A stretch of DNA of 64,000 nt from Smallanthus sonchifolius (GCA_023525975.1 CM042032.1:18916001-18980000); one strand, 5' to 3'; counted from the first letter of the stretch, positions 33,680 to 48,100 are shown. The notes: generated by a model from the letters alone, not told the origin. Numbers and translations are program-made.

Positions 33680-36294
33680 TGTAACATTTCTGATTTTTGT
33701 TATCTGTATTTCAATTCAATGTGACACGTTTCAAATTCAAATTTAGTACACTGACTTGTTCTATTCGTACCAACAATTAAATACTATGTTCCAATGCAAA
33801 TCCATAAATTTTACACGAGTATACCCTACTAAACTATACATAAGTCCATATTTATACAAATATGTCAATACTGAAACTTGCAAGGAATGATTTTTATAAA
33901 TTAACAAGAAACCCTAATAGGCACGGTCGCGCCAAGTGCCTTGGCACGGTCGCGCGCCTTGCTTTGGAACGGTCGTGCCCGGTGCCTTGGCACGGTCGCG
34001 CCTCATATGGGCACGGTCGCGCCTCTCGTCAGTTGAAACGGAAGTGCAGCCTTTAATCACAGAGATGTTCGATTTAGTAACTGCTCCACACGTTTCTACT
34101 ATTAACGAACAAAATTAAGTCGTTTAATCATTTTATTTACAACAAATAAACTCAATGCAACGATTCAAATCATAACCGTCCAATCCTCTCATAAGACCAT
34201 CGAATTCACCAATTTGATTGCAATTCTCCCAAGCCAGCATACTATCGATCCTCTCTAAAGCTTCTGGACACGCTGGTTTAGTCGGAATTGCAGCAGAAGA
34301 CGCCGGGGATCAAGCCCGTCATCGCCGGAACTCATTCTACCCGTACGCCATCGATTCATCCTCCTTCAGGGTAATTGAAACCTTCCACACTTTCGATTTA
34401 GTCTATAGATCAAAAGCCCCAAACTAATTTGGGCTTATAATAGCGAAATTAACACGAACCCGAGTCTAGGGTTCGTTCTAAAATGGTTTAATCGAATCAT
34501 ACTTTGTACGTGTTTTAAATACAATTAAAATATACAAAAAGACTAGTAATAACCTAACGGGTGAAAGCCCTATGATTCCTAACACTATTATCATAAGAAA
34601 TTGTCAATTCGTTCCTGTTTTGGAACAAACACGGTTGCGCTAGTCTTCTAGCGCATACGTGCTTCATGAGACACGGTCGTGCCTCACACACTCAGACCCG
34701 GTCATGCCCCTTGGCTAGACTTGGTCGTGCCCCAGAACCCTAGACATGGTCGTGCGTAGCCCAGACAAGGTCGTGCCTACTGAACAACCTAATTATGCTT
34801 TCTGTTTGGTCAACACGGTCGCGTCCCTGACTAGCACGGTCGCGCCCGTGGTCCTAGCACGATCGTGGCTTGTCCCAAGCACGGTCGTGTGTGTGAGAAA
34901 AATCTTGGCAGAATAATTATTTTTATATTTTAAAAAACAATAAGTATTTCAGATTAATCTTCAAATAAAAATAATTAATTTTATAAAGATTTATATTAAT
35001 TTTATTCAAAAATATCAAATTTCTATTTTAAAATAAATAGAAATTATTTATTTAAAACTTACAAAAATTAAATTATTACTTATTGTTAAACCCTACACTT
35101 AAATATTATTTACACAACTTATTTAAACATCTTTATGAAAATAATGTAAACAAATTTATATTTAATATACAACATCTAATACATTTTTATAACTAAATGT
35201 CTAAGTTACATATTTTATAAATAAATAAGGTAACAATTGTTTATTTAATTTACATTTGAACAAAAATTATTTATTTAGGTTATACTTAATTACCCATAAT
35301 GCCGACATTATTTTTATAACTAAGTGAATAAATAATAATTACGTAATTTATTTATTTAGTTATTCCAAACTCAAATCTTGATCAAAATATTCTAAAAATA
35401 TCTATTTTAAATCTTTCATTTTATACAATAACTTTCAAGTACAACCCACAAGCTTTATATACACATCCAATTCAACCCTAGACTTAGACATAGACTATTG
35501 TGCACACTATTAATTCAATATACATTCCACACTAGGTTAACGTTGCACATTTCAAGGATCATATTACTATTTAGTATCTCGAGTTAGCTTCGCCTTCAAA
35601 TCAAGTGAGTATTACATAACCCCTTTTACTCTTTTACACTTTTTGGGGTGGAACATGAACAATATACAATCTATTGCTTACATTTACACAAACTATACAA
35701 GTACAAATCCTCTTTACATTCATGTGTGCAAATTTGAGCTTTATGCCTGAGTGCTAGGTGTGTTAACTTTTGTATGCAATTTATGTGCAATCATTAACTA
35801 TTCAAGCCGACGGTAAACAATGATAGATCTATTGAATCTGACAAACCCACCCAGATTGGGGTGATTGTTACCGACAACACAATTTTGCATGCTAGTTACA
35901 AAGGTTTGATTGTACTTGGTTACACAATAGCTGCTCTCCATAAATGCCTTATTTTATCATGTTATGTAAGGATTTGTTTATTTACTATCTATATGCTATC
36001 TATGTACAAACCTGTGTATGCTCACCAACTTTTTAGTTGACCTTATTTTATTCATGTTTCAGGTGCGAATGTGTGAGTTTGATCAAGACATGCTACACTT
36101 AAGTTTGGACCAAGTTAATTTAAATTCAAAGAATAATTTGTATTTCCAATTATGTACTTGTTGAATTTTGCTATTTGTGGTTGAATTGTTTGAAATGAAA
36201 TTGATGATTAAATATTGAAATCTAGTGAACCTTGTGCTCATGAACAGTCTACATGTCCCGCCCTGACGTTTCCGCCGTCGGTTGGGGTGTGACA
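33680..36294 (+). repeat. 5' LTR of element F
   Basis: 2615 bp, TGTAACATTTCTG to GGTGTGACA. CpG-rich motif clusters lie at about 33919-34025 and 34628-34890. A very AT-rich block follows at about 34910-35430. No gene. Confidence 0.93.
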
Positions 36295-36297
36295 GGT

Positions 36298-36309
36298 TGG
36301 TATCAGAGC
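36298..36309 (+). promoter_or_regulatory. Primer-binding site of element F
   Basis: TGGTATCAGAGC, complementary to the 3' end of initiator tRNA-Met. Confidence 0.93.
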
Positions 36310-37007
36310 CTTGGTTATAGGGAACTAGGTTATTAGACACCCTTGACCTAGAATATAACTTTAGGACATCCACTTATGCCATGCTTCATGATTATGTGAT
36401 ATGTGCTACATGCTATGTGTTACATGCTATGTGCTACATGTTTTCTATGAATAGTTATTATTTCGTTTTGATGCCTTACTTATAAAAAATTCATGACTTA
36501 TTAAGATATAATTAAATAATAATTAAATAAACAATATCCCCACCTATACCCTAAAACCTCATAATATTATTATCTACTCCTCTATCATTATCCTCTTAGC
36601 ATGTGGAAACTCCATGGAACTAAATCTATAAAATTTCTTTATTTCCTCATTAAGGCTTTTAAACTTTGTTAATTATTTGAGGACACGTGCAATCTGGAAG
36701 GGTGACACCTATATTCTGGGTTTTCTGTCTAGGAAAGCATTTCACATAAATCCCAATCAACCGAGGGACCCGTATGCTTTCCTGGGAATTCCCGGGATGA
36801 GTGTTTACTTATAGGCTAAAGCATGTCTCCTTGAAAAATTATATGAGTTTAATTAACCTTAATGTGTCATAGTATTCAAGTGATTATATCAATATTTGAG
36901 TACAATCCAAAGCATGATTAACTATTTTATTTGTTATCTTATTCTTTTAAATCCAAACAACATTCATGAGTTCTTACATCTTTTCTTGTGTTGTGCAATT
37001 CTGTAGA
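36310..37007 (+). other. Untranslated leader of element F
   Basis: No gene. The palindrome GGGAATTCCC at 36784-36793 and surrounding block are shared with A and B. An open stretch upstream of the gag ATG (from 36966) is in frame with gag but is not supported in A or B. Confidence 0.7.
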
Positions 37008-40000
37008 ATGCCTCCCCGTCGTGCTACCGTGACCAACAACAACATCGATATTGCTACCATCCTTGCACAACTTGTGAATCAACTCACTCAAGCTAATGGG
37101 GCCGCCAATGGTAACCATGGAACTAATGAGGGTGGTGGTGCCAACCCACCACAATGCACCTTCAAACACTTCAACTCATGTAATCCTCTTAAGTTCTATG
37201 GTACCGAAGGAGCTACAGGACTTATTCAATGGTTCGAAAGTATTGAGAATACCTTTCTCAATAGTGACTGCCCCGATAACCTTCGTGTTCGTCATGGCAC
37301 AAGTGTCTTACAAAAACGGGCACTCACGTGGTGGAATGGGGAAAAGAGAACTAGGGGTGTGGAAGTAGCAATGGCCTTACCTTGGGTTGAGGTTAAAAGG
37401 CTAATGACCGAAGAATTTTGTCCTCGAAATGAGGTAAAGAAACTGGAAGCCGAGTTTTGGGATCTTGCCCAAGATGGTGGTGAAAGTCTAGCTTATACAA
37501 CTCGGCTCCACGAGTTGAGTCTTCTTGTGCCCCATATGGTCACACCTTTATCTCGCTGTATTGAGAAGTATATTGGTGGACTACCTAGGCAAATTCAAGA
37601 TACTGTCTTAGGGAGAAATCCCGCAACACGCGAAGATGTCATCCGCTTATATGCTACGTTAACCGACAACCATGTGAAGGCGGGAACTCTGACTAGAAAA
37701 GGCACCAAGAAAGTTCCCGACACCACAACCCCTCCCACACACGTCAAAGAAGCCACAACTGAACCATCTCGTAATAATAAGAAAAGAAAGGCTAGAAACT
37801 ATGCTATGGTCACTCCTGCTATCCCTGTTAACCAAGTTGCACCTATGGTTTAAGCACCAGCCAAAAAGCCATAAGTTGGGATCTACCCACTCTGTGCCAC
37901 CTGCAACTATCACCATCTCCAAAACATCCCATGTCGCCTTTGCACTCATTGTGGGAAATATGGCCATACAGTCAATGTCTGTAGAGCCAAAGCACTTGCA
38001 GGCCAAGTCAACCAACCAAACTGAATCAACCCACAAGTGGTAAATCAAGGTGTTCCAGCTATTACAAATGTGCGTGCTTGTTATGAATGTGGTAACCCAA
38101 ATCATTTCCGTGATCGGTGCCCATGGTTAATCAATGCTAGACAAGGCGGAGCTCGTGGGCGTGCTTTCAACATAAAAGCCAATGAAGCTCAAGCCAACAA
38201 TGATGTGGTCAACAGTACGTTCCTTGTTAATAGTCAATATGCCTCCATTTTATTTGATACCGGTGCCGATAAAAGTTTTGTGTCACTTAAATTTGAACCC
38301 TTACTTGCAAAGATACGATCCCAATTAGAGAAAACCTTCACCGTCGAAGTAGCAAATGGCGACTCACTTACAATCGACTCTGTTATTCACGACTGCTCTC
38401 TAGAACTTAATGATCATACATTTCCAGTCAACCTTGTACCAATGCCACTTGGAAGTTTTGATATCATCATAGGCATGGATTGGCTATCAAATCATCATGT
38501 CGAAGTCATATGTTTCGAGAAGTGCATCCGAATACCTCTGCCGTCGGGAGAAACGTTAAGAGTCTTTGGTGAAAAGCCTTGCAAAGGACTTAAGTTAATG
38601 TCATGCACTACCGCCCAAAAGTATTTACGAAAGAAGTACGTAGCCTTCTTAACTCATGTGGTTTAAAAGGCTGTCAAAGAGAAGAGTATCCAAGACATTC
38701 CCATCATTCGGGATTTTCCCGAAGTATTTCCCGAAGATCTATCCGGTCTTCCACCCGTTCGACAAGTAGAATTTTGCATTGACCTCATACCCGGAGCTAA
38801 CCCCGTGGCTAGAGCTCCCTACCGTGTTGCACCTTCTGAAATGCAAGAGCTTGCGAGTCAACTCCAAGAGCTCTCCGACAAGGGATTCATTCGTCCAAGT
38901 CATTCACCGTGGGGTGCACCCATCTTATTCGTCAAAAAGAATGATGGATGATTTCGCATGTGTATTGACTACCGCGAACTCAACAAGCTTACCATCAAAA
39001 ACCGTTATTCCTTTCCTAGAATTGATGATCTCTTTGATCAACTTCAAGGTTCTACTTGCTTCTCGAAGATTGATCTTCGATCTTGTTATCACCAACTCCG
39101 TGTACAGGAAGAAGACATTTCAAAGACTGCCTTCCGAACAAGGTATGGTCACTACGAGTTCATGGTCATGCCTTTTGGACTAACCAATGCACCCGTGGTC
39201 TTCATGGACCTCATGAATCGTGTGTGTAAACCGTGCCTTGATAAATTTGTGATCGTCTTCATTGGCGATATCTTAATCTACTCCAAGACTAAAGCCGACC
39301 ATGAGCAACACCTTAGATTGGTTTTGGACCTCTTGCGAAAGGAACAACTACATGACAAAATCTCTAAATGTGAATTTTAGTTAAAGGAAGTTCAATTTCT
39401 TGGTCATATCGTTAACGATAAGGGAATTCATGTTGACCCTGCTAAGATCGAAGCTGTTAACAATTGGAATGCCCCGAAGACCCCACCGAAGTTCATTCAT
39501 TTCTTGGTCTTATGGGATATTTTGGTCGTTTCATCTCAAATTTCTCTAAGATTGCTGTCCCTTTTACCGCTTTGACCCACAAGGGTAAAACTTATGAATG
39601 GGGACCAAAACAAGAAGAAGCTTTCCAAACTCTCAAGCAAAAGTTGTGCAATGCTCCTATTTTGACTCTCCCTGATGGGAATGATGATCTACTTGTCTAC
39701 TGTAATGCTTCTAACCAAGATCTCGGATGTGTTCTCATGCAACGAGGCAAAGTAATCGCTTATGCATCAAGACAACTCAAGATTCACGAGAAGAATTATA
39801 CGACGCACGATCTTGAGTTGGGTGCGGTCGTATTCGCAATGAAGATTTGGAGACATTACCTCTATGGCACAAAGTGTGTGGTGTTCACCGACCACAAAAG
39901 TCTCCAACACATCTTCAACCAAAAGGAACTCAATATGAGGCAACGACGTTGGGTTGAACTCCTTAACGACTATGACTGTGAGATTCGTTACCATCCCGGC

Positions 40001-41523
40001 AAAGCAAATGTTGTAGCCGACCCTTTGAGTCGAAAGGACCAAGTCATGCTTCAATGTGTCCGAATTCAAACCGACATTCAAAATCGCATCTTAGAAGCTC
40101 AACACGTCTCAGTCACCGAGGGTAACATGTACGAGAAATGTCGTGTGGTGTTGAACTCCATCTTGAACAGAAACCCAATGGCTTACATTATTACTTGAAC
40201 CGTATTTGGGTTCTCGATCGCGATGATCTCCGTGCAGTTCTCATGAACAAGGCTCATAAGAATCGTTATTCTATTCATCCTGGTGCAGATAAAATGTACC
40301 AAGATCTTCACCAACAATATTGGTGGCCCGGTATGAAGAAAGACATTGCTCTCTATGTTGCCAAATGTCTAACTTGCTCCAAAGTCAAAGCCGGACATCA
40401 TCGTCCTTCCGGCTTACTCGAACAAACAAAAATCCCCATGTGGAAATGGGAGAACTTAGCTATGGATTTCATTACCAAACTCCCTCGCACCTGAAGTGGT
40501 TATGAAAGCATTTGGGTGATCTTTGACCGTCTCACCAAATCTGTTCATTTCTTGCCTATCCGTGAAGACTATCGGGTTGAGAAACTAGCTCGAATTTACA
40601 TTGACGAAAATGTGAGCCGTCACGGTGTTCCCTTAAACATAATCTCCGATAGAGATGCTCGGTTCACCTTTCGTTTTTGGCAATCTCTCCAAACTGCTCT
40701 TGGTACATGATTGGATTTGAGCACGGCCAACCATCCCCAAACTGATGGTCAGACCGAGAGAACAATCCAAACTCTTAAGGATATGCTTAGAGCTTGTGTA
40801 ATTGATGTTGGTGGCAATTAGGATTCACATCTATCACTAATCAAGTTCTCCTACAATAATAGCTACCACACGAGTATCAACATGGTTTCACTTGAAGCTC
40901 TCTATGGTCGCAAGTGTCGTTCTCCTATCTGTTGGAACGAGATTGGTGAAGCACAAATCACAGGTCCCGAGCTAATTCAAGAAACATCCGACAAGAATAT
41001 CCAAATCCGTGACAACATTCGAGTAGCGAGAAGTCGGCAAAAGAGTTATGCCGACAAACGACGAAAACCCTTGGAATTCCAAATCGGTGACCTTGTTCTT
41101 CTAAAGGTGTCTCCGTGGAAGGGTGTGATCCGTTTTGGAAAGAAAGGCAAATTAGCACCTTGCTATGTGGGTCCATTCAAGATCCTTGAAAGGATTGGGA
41201 AAGTGGCTTACAAACTCGAGTTACCTCCATCACTTGGCAATGTGCATCCTACATTTCATGTGTCTAATCTGAAGAAATGCCTTGCTGATGAAAATCTTCA
41301 CATACCTCTTGACGACGTGCACATTGACGAAACGATGCACTTCGTTGAGAGACCGGTAGAAATCATGGATCGTGAGATCAAACAGCTCAATCGAAGCCGT
41401 ATCCCTATTATCAAAGTTTGTTGGGAATCTAAACGTGGTCCTGAATTCACTTGGGAACGAGAGGACCAAATGAAGTTCAAGTACCCCCATCTCTTCACTG
41501 ATGCCGTCGCTTCCACTAGCTAA
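37008..41523 (+). pseudogene. gag-pol: Element F gag-pol, heavily broken
   Basis: Gag starts MPPRRATVTNNNID and keeps the family core. Stops are seen at 37851, 37872, 38022, 38664, 38949, 39378, 40492, 40708 and about 40819, and one-base deletions at about 39483 and 40134 shift the frame. Protease ILFDTGADKS (about 38260), the RNase H region (VVFTDHKSLQHIFNQ), the integrase core (ISDRDARFTF) and the tail (YVGPFKILERIG, VEIMDREIKQLNRSR) are recognisable. The RT motif reads FIGDILIYS, so the first catalytic aspartate of FIDD is lost. The second knuckle CYECGNPNHFRDRC is intact here, unlike in B. The copy is older than B, judging by lesion count. Confidence 0.93.
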
Positions 41524-41545
41524 ATTTCGAGACGAAATTCCCTCA

Positions 41546-41557
41546 ACATGGGGATAC
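41546..41557 (+). promoter_or_regulatory. Polypurine tract of element F
   Basis: ACATGGGGATAC precedes the 3' LTR, corresponding to ACATGGGGAGAC in B (one change). Confidence 0.7.
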
Positions 41558-42934
41558 TGTAACATTTCTGATTTTTGTTATATGTATTTCAATTCAATGT
41601 GACACGTTTCAAATTCAAATTTAGTACACTGACTTGTTATATTCGTACCAACAATTAAATACTATGTTCCAATGCAAATCCACAAATTCTACACGAGTAT
41701 ACCGTACTAAACTATACATAAGTCCATATTTATACAAATCTGTCAATACTGAAACTTGCAAGGACTGATTTTTATAGATTAACAAGAAACCCTAATAGGC
41801 ACGGTCGCGCCTCGTTTTGGCACGGTCGAGCCAAGTGCCTTGGCACGGTCGCGCACCTTGCTTTGGAATGGCCGCGCCCGGTGCCTTGGCATGGTCGCGC
41901 CCGGTGCCTTGGCACAGTCGCGGCTCATATGGGCACGGTCGCGCCTCTCGTTAGTTGAAACGGAAGTGCAACCTTTAATCACAGAGACGTTCGATTTAGT
42001 AACTGCTGCACACGTTTCTACTATTAACGAACAAAATTAAGTCGTTTAATCATTTTATTTACAACAAATAAACTCATTGCAATGATTCAACTCATAACCG
42101 TCCAATCCTCTCACAAGACCATCGAATTCACCAATTTGATTGCAATTCTCCCAAGCCAACATACTATCGATCCTCTCTAAAGCTTCTGGACACGCTGGTT
42201 TAGTCGGAATTGCAGCAGAAGACGCCGGAGATCAAGCCCGTCATCGCCGGAACTCATTCTACCCATACGCCATCGATTCATCCTCCTTCCGGGTAATTGA
42301 AACCTTCCACACTTTCGATTTAGTCTATAGATCAAAAGCCCCAAACTAATTTGGGCTTACAATAGCGAAATTAACACAAACCCGAATCTAGGGTTCGTTC
42401 TAAAATGGTTTAATCGAATCATACTTTGTACGTGTTTTAAATACAATTAAACTATACAAAAGGACTAGTAATAACCTGATGGGTGAAAGCCCTACGATTC
42501 CTAACACTATTATCATAAGAAATGGTCAATTCGTTCCTGTTTTGGAACAAACACGGGTGCTAGTCTTCTAGCGCGGTCGTGCTTCATGAGACACGGTCGT
42601 GCTAATCCCAAGCGCGGTCGTGCCTCACACACTCAGACCCGGTCATGCCCGTTGGCTAGACTTGGTCGTGCCCCAGTACCCTAGACACGGTCGTGCCTAG
42701 CCCAGACACGGTCGTGCCAACTGAACAACCTAATTATGCCTTCTGTTTGGTCAACACAGTCGCGCCCCTGACTAGCACGGTCGCGCCCGTGGTCCTAGCA
42801 CGATCGTGGCTTGTCCCAAGCACGGTCGTGTGTGTGAGAAAAATCTTGGCAGAATAATTATTTTTATATTTTAAAAACAATAAGTATTTCAGATTAATCT
42901 TCAAATAAAAAAATTGATTTTATAAAGATTTATA
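41558..42934 (+). repeat. Truncated 3' LTR of element F
   Basis: Aligns with the first 1377 bases or so of the 5' LTR and stops at GATTTATA; the remaining 1.24 kb is absent. CpG-rich clusters lie at about 41798-41947 and 42550-42830. The sequence after 42934 belongs to copia element D. Confidence 0.9.
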
Positions 42935-45105
42935 GCAGTTACTTTTTGAACTAAATTTTCAGACTTAGAAATTTTTCCCAAGTGTTAAGTACGCAGGAAT
43001 TTCCTCTTGCGTACTTAACAAGTACGCATGAGTTGTTTCTTGCGTACTTGTTAAGTGCGTAGGAAACGCACTTGTTCATTTTTTTTCAGAAATCAAAAAT
43101 CAACAGATGTTCAAACAAGGAGGTGGATTAGGTCACCACAAGGTCGAAATCAGTGATCACGACCTATGGGACCCACCTTCATACCAAAAACTTGCTACAC
43201 TAGTCTAATTTTGACAGAAACGACCACCCAGATGAACCGTCAGCCATCGAGGGTCTAAGTTCAAAATCAAGGGATTAATCGGACTGATTAAGGGCCGATC
43301 ACTGTTTCTAATCAAGTTTTAATTATAAGGTTTTACCCAAACAACCCACAAGTTGACCAAAAACTTGAATCAAAACCCTAAGTTTTTCAAATGTTCAAAT
43401 CGGTCCAAAATCGTGATTTTTGTGGATGGATTGGCTCAAGATTCTCACCGATTGATTGTTACACAATGATGATACTAGAGATGGGATGAAAAATCGGTTT
43501 GGAACACTATTTTTGAGTAAAAGTTGTAGAGGCAAAATGTACAGTCGAATGAGTTTGAATGATAGAAGTCTGAAATTTTTCTAACTCCTGTATATATACC
43601 CAACACCAAACAGTCGTGCGTACTTGCTAAGTGCACAAGCTTTAATTCCTGCGTACTTACAAGTGCGCAAGACTTAACTCTTGCGTACTTGATAAGTACG
43701 CAGGGCTTACTTCATGCGCACTTGTCAAGTACGCAGTAACCCTTAAGTGCGCAAACTTTCAACTCAAATTATGAAGTTTTTCAAGTCAAATAACGAACAA
43801 GATAAAAATATTCAATCAGGAGGATTCACAATCAATTCACGAAAGTTAAACACAAATATTTTTGATTTTTCTGATTAAGATTGAACAGTTCATAAACTTA
43901 AAATCTTTTTGATCGTTTCTAGATAGAAATATACACGTATTTACGCAAACTATTTTTTTGATCAAAGACATGAGCAGAGGATCATATCAGGCTAACTTAT
44001 AGCAAAAACGATACACTATAAACATCAAAGAATATGGGATCATGTCATGGATTACTATTTATTCATACATAATAAGCACCTAAACAAGTAATTCAAGTTG
44101 ACAATATTATAAGATTTGAAACTATAAGCATTTTTGTAACACGTTCTTGTGTATTAAGGTATTAATTATAAGATATACAACGTGTACCCCACTGATATGC
44201 TACAATAATGTAAATTGCATTATATCAAGGCATCTAAGATTTTCCCAATGATTTTCTAAATTTTTAGAATGAAGTTACATCTATTAGCATAGGAAAAATT
44301 AAGCATAATCCATAAGGATTATCAGGAATCATAAGATTCAGAATCGAGTGATTCATATGTCTTGGTTTCATTTGATTTTCAGAATCGAGTGATTCATATG
44401 TCTTGGTTTCATTTGATTTTCTTAATTGAATATCGGTATGATTATTCAGGATAATAAGTATGGTGTTTGAATAAGGTAAGGGAATCCAACTTTTATCTGG
44501 ATTTGATTTCAATGAATCAGGAGTGATTCAAGGGTGAATACATGCTCAACGGTTGATGTAGAGACATGTCTTGATTCAATCTCACCTTGCGTACTTGTGA
44601 GTATGGGCAGTGAGATGAACCGCATTAATTGTGCTAACGACATAACCCGAAACTGACCTCAAAAGAAAATTATTGCCAAAATCTAACATCATTTATCTGA
44701 TAATGATCTTTTCTAATCTTTTACGCACACACACTAGCAAACATGGGTTCAAATCACAGTTGTAATTTAGACTTTAGTTTCCACACTACTAGTGATTCAA
44801 AGACGCATACAGCCTACTGACAATTCAAATTACTTGTAAATAAGTAGATTAAAAACATAATAATTTAAACAATTAAGTAAGCATGACGCAATCATTTCCC
44901 ATATGAGCAGTCCATGACGTTTAGATCATTTCTGATGTACTATCATTTCCTCTTTTCTCAAGTTAACTTTGAAATTTTCTCCATTTTCTATTTTGTTTTT
45001 GATTTTGTAAAATATTTTTGAAAGTTAAAAGAACTATACAAAAAACTTAAAAGAAAATAAAATTTAACTTTCATGAATTGAATTGATTTAAGAAAAACAA
45101 GTTTT
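42935..45105 (-). other. Pol-env spacer of element D
   Basis: About 2.2 kb downstream of D's pol with no gene that I can support. It holds GCGTACTT...AAGTACGC palindromes at 42986-43061 and 43617-43752, a 41-bp tandem duplication at 44338-44419, and a right part (44566-45105) that aligns with the spacer of C. Confidence 0.75.
44338..44419. repeat. 41-bp tandem duplication
   Basis: Two identical adjacent 41-bp units beginning TCAGAATCGAGTGATTCATA. They are absent as a pair from the corresponding spacer portions seen elsewhere in the window. Confidence 0.92.
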
Positions 45106-48100
45106 TCACTCAGGATTGAACATTCCTATTAAGTTAACAAGATGCTCAAAACGGGATCGATCAAAAGCCTTTGTGAAAAGGTCAGCAAGATTGTCATCCG
45201 TGTGAACTTTAACAAGTTTAATTAAATGCTTTTCAGCACAATCACGGATGAAATGATGGCAAATTTCTATATGTTTAGTTTTGGAATGTTTCACCGGGTT
45301 ATTTGTGATGGACATTGTGGCATTGTTGTCAATGAACAAAGGAGTTCCAGTGAAGTTCAAGCCGTTGTCTCTCAATTGCTGCTGAATCCACAATATCTGA
45401 GAACAACCGCTCGCCGCAGGAATGTATTCTGCTTCACAAGTTGAGACAGAAACCGTTGACTTCTTCTTACACTGCCAGGAAACCAGTCTGTCTCCTAAGA
45501 ATTGACATCCACCCGAAGTTGACTTTCTGTCAAGGTTATAACCGCGATAGTCTGAATCAGTGTAGGCTTTGAAGTCGAATGACTGCTGCTTAGAGTACCA
45601 AATACCCAATCGAGGTTTCCCTTTCAAGTATCTGAAAATTCTCTTCACGGCTATCATATGTGACTCCTTCGGTTGAGACTGAAACCTTGAGCACAAGCAC
45701 ACAGCAAACATTATATCGGGTCTTGAAGTTGTGAGATACATAAGTGATCCGATCATCCCACGGTACAATCTGCAATCCACATCCTTTCCATCTTTGTCAG
45801 GATGCAGACCATGATTAACTGGGATAGGTGTGCCATAAGTATTGCTATCATTCATCTTCTATTTTGACAAGATGTCCTGCACATACTTAGTTTGATATAG
45901 ATAAATGCCATCCTCTCTTTGACTTACTTGCAGACCCAAGAGGAATGACAATTCACCCATGTTACTCATTTCAAACTTGGACTTCATCACCAGCTCGAAT
46001 TCCCTACACATCCCTTCATTGGTAGATCCAAAAATAATGTCGTCGATGCAGACTTGTACAAGAAGAATTTCACCTCCTGCTTTCCTAATGAGGAGGGTCG
46101 AGTTAATATGTCCACGGTCGAAACCATTAGACAATAGATGTTTAGATAATGTCTCATACCATGCCCGCGGTGCTTGATGAAGACCATAAAGTGCTTTGTC
46201 GAGCTTATACACTTTATTGATATTATGCGGATCTTCAAAGCCAGGAGGTTGAGTGACATAGACCTCTTCATGAACTTTTCCATATAGGAAAGCACTCTTC
46301 ACATCAAGTTGATAGACCTTGAAGCCGACATATGTGGCATAAGCCAAAAATAGTCGAATGGCCTCAATTCTAGCAATTGGGGCATATACATTCGTGTAAT
46401 CCAAGCCCTCTTGTTGATAAAAACCCTTAACAACCAATCTTGCTTTGTTCTTCACAACCACATAACGATCATCCGTCTTGCATTTGAACACCCATCTGGT
46501 TCCAATTGGCTGAAAGCCTTTTGGCAAGTCAACCAAATTCCACACATGCAACTTTTGGAATTGAGACAATTCATCTTGCATCGCCTCAATGCAGCATCCA
46601 GACATGTTTCCATGACACCAGTGTCAAGTATCTCCTAGTAAAGACTAGTGCTCTCTGCAATGGTTCGATGACGAGTCTGAACACCGGCATGAGGATCACC
46701 AATAATGTTGTCGATTGGATGATTCTTATGCACTCTCGTATATGGTACATTCAGTTCCTGAATTTCTGAATCGAGATTCGTGCTTAACTCCCCCATTTCC
46801 TGTGTTCCAGAAGAAGAAGATTCAATGTTAATTGGATCAGCTGGAGCTTCATTTCCTACAGTTGTGTTAGGATTAGCTTGAGCGTCATCTCCATAAACGT
46901 GAAGATTTTCACTGTTATCACTGTCATGAGTTCCAGATGCAGATGCAGCATTAGAATCAGGAGTTACAATCGGTACAGTAGCACGAGTAGAGAAACTGGA
47001 GTCATCGCCGCCACTCAATAATTCATAAACATTTGCGGCGTCAACTGCAGATAGATCAGGAAGATTGAATGACTTGAATAGCGCATCATAATCAAAACCC
47101 CAAGCTGGACTTGTTGGTTCTGGTGGAATGTTGTGTTTACTGCGATCCACTTCAAACCATTCCTCGACAGTACGAGTTCCTATATTGTACACTCTCTTGC
47201 AAGGCGAGTTGGCAACGTATCCTAAGAATATGCCTTCCATCGCTTTTGCATGAAACTTAGACTGACGGTCTTTGTACTATAGCAATAAGGAACAGGGACT
47301 ACCAAAAGGAACTAGGTAATCAAGATTGGGAAGTCGATTGTTGATCAACTCGTAACAAGTCTTGTTGTGCATCTTCACAAACAGAACTCTGTTTAAGACG
47401 TGACAAGCTGTATTAACTGCTTCTGGCCAGAATGTGACAGGAAGCTTTGCATCCGACAGCATAGTCTTTACAGTCTCAATCAGTGTTCTGTTCTTCCGTT
47501 CTACAACTCCATTCTGCTGAGGTGTATACGGGGCGCTGAATTCGTGACGGATCCCCTTCTTGAGACAGTAAAGTTCCATCAAATTATTCTTGAACTCAGT
47601 TCCGTTGTCACTCCTTATTCTTCTAACCTTCAGCTTGCAAAGAGATTTCAAGCTTAGGATCAGGTATAGAGGAATATCAGCAGTCTCGTCCTCAGTACCT
47701 AAAAAATGCACCCAAGAAAAACGTGAGAAATTATCAGTTACAACCAGACAGAACGACTTACCTCCAATACTCCTGATACTTATGGGGCCAAACAGATCCA
47801 TGTGTAATAGCTCCAAAGGGGTATCAATGGAGTTTTGGAGCTTGGGCTTGTGAGACTTCCGCTGCTATTTGCCCTTTTTACAAGGCATACAGTCATCTGC
47901 AACGGTAAATCTCAACTTAGGAACCCCGGTTACCAAACCGTTTCGGACAAGATGGTTCATTTTACGATACGAAATATGTCCGAGTTTCCAATGCCACAAG
48001 ATAGAGTCAAGCTCTGTCGCTTTGGTAAGCTAACAAGTAGCAACTGATGAGGTGGTTGTTGCCACGCTCATATCAATCTGATAGGTGTCGTTTGTCCTTG

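Larger units (their letters stand above)
33680..42934 (+). mobile_element. Element F: Ty3/gypsy (Tekay/Del-type), 3' LTR truncated
   Basis: Same family as A and B: a 2615-bp 5' LTR, primer site, leader, decayed gag-pol, purine tract, and a 3' LTR that stops after 1377 bp. It lies within the copia element D. The five bases before it are CTTGT; no right copy exists because the right end has been deleted together with flanking D sequence. Confidence 0.93.

Noticed and set aside
34218..34427. 69-codon ORF in both LTRs of F (also at 42140-42349)
   Set aside because: It is the same in both because LTRs are duplicates. The B LTRs do not keep the frame and there is no domain.
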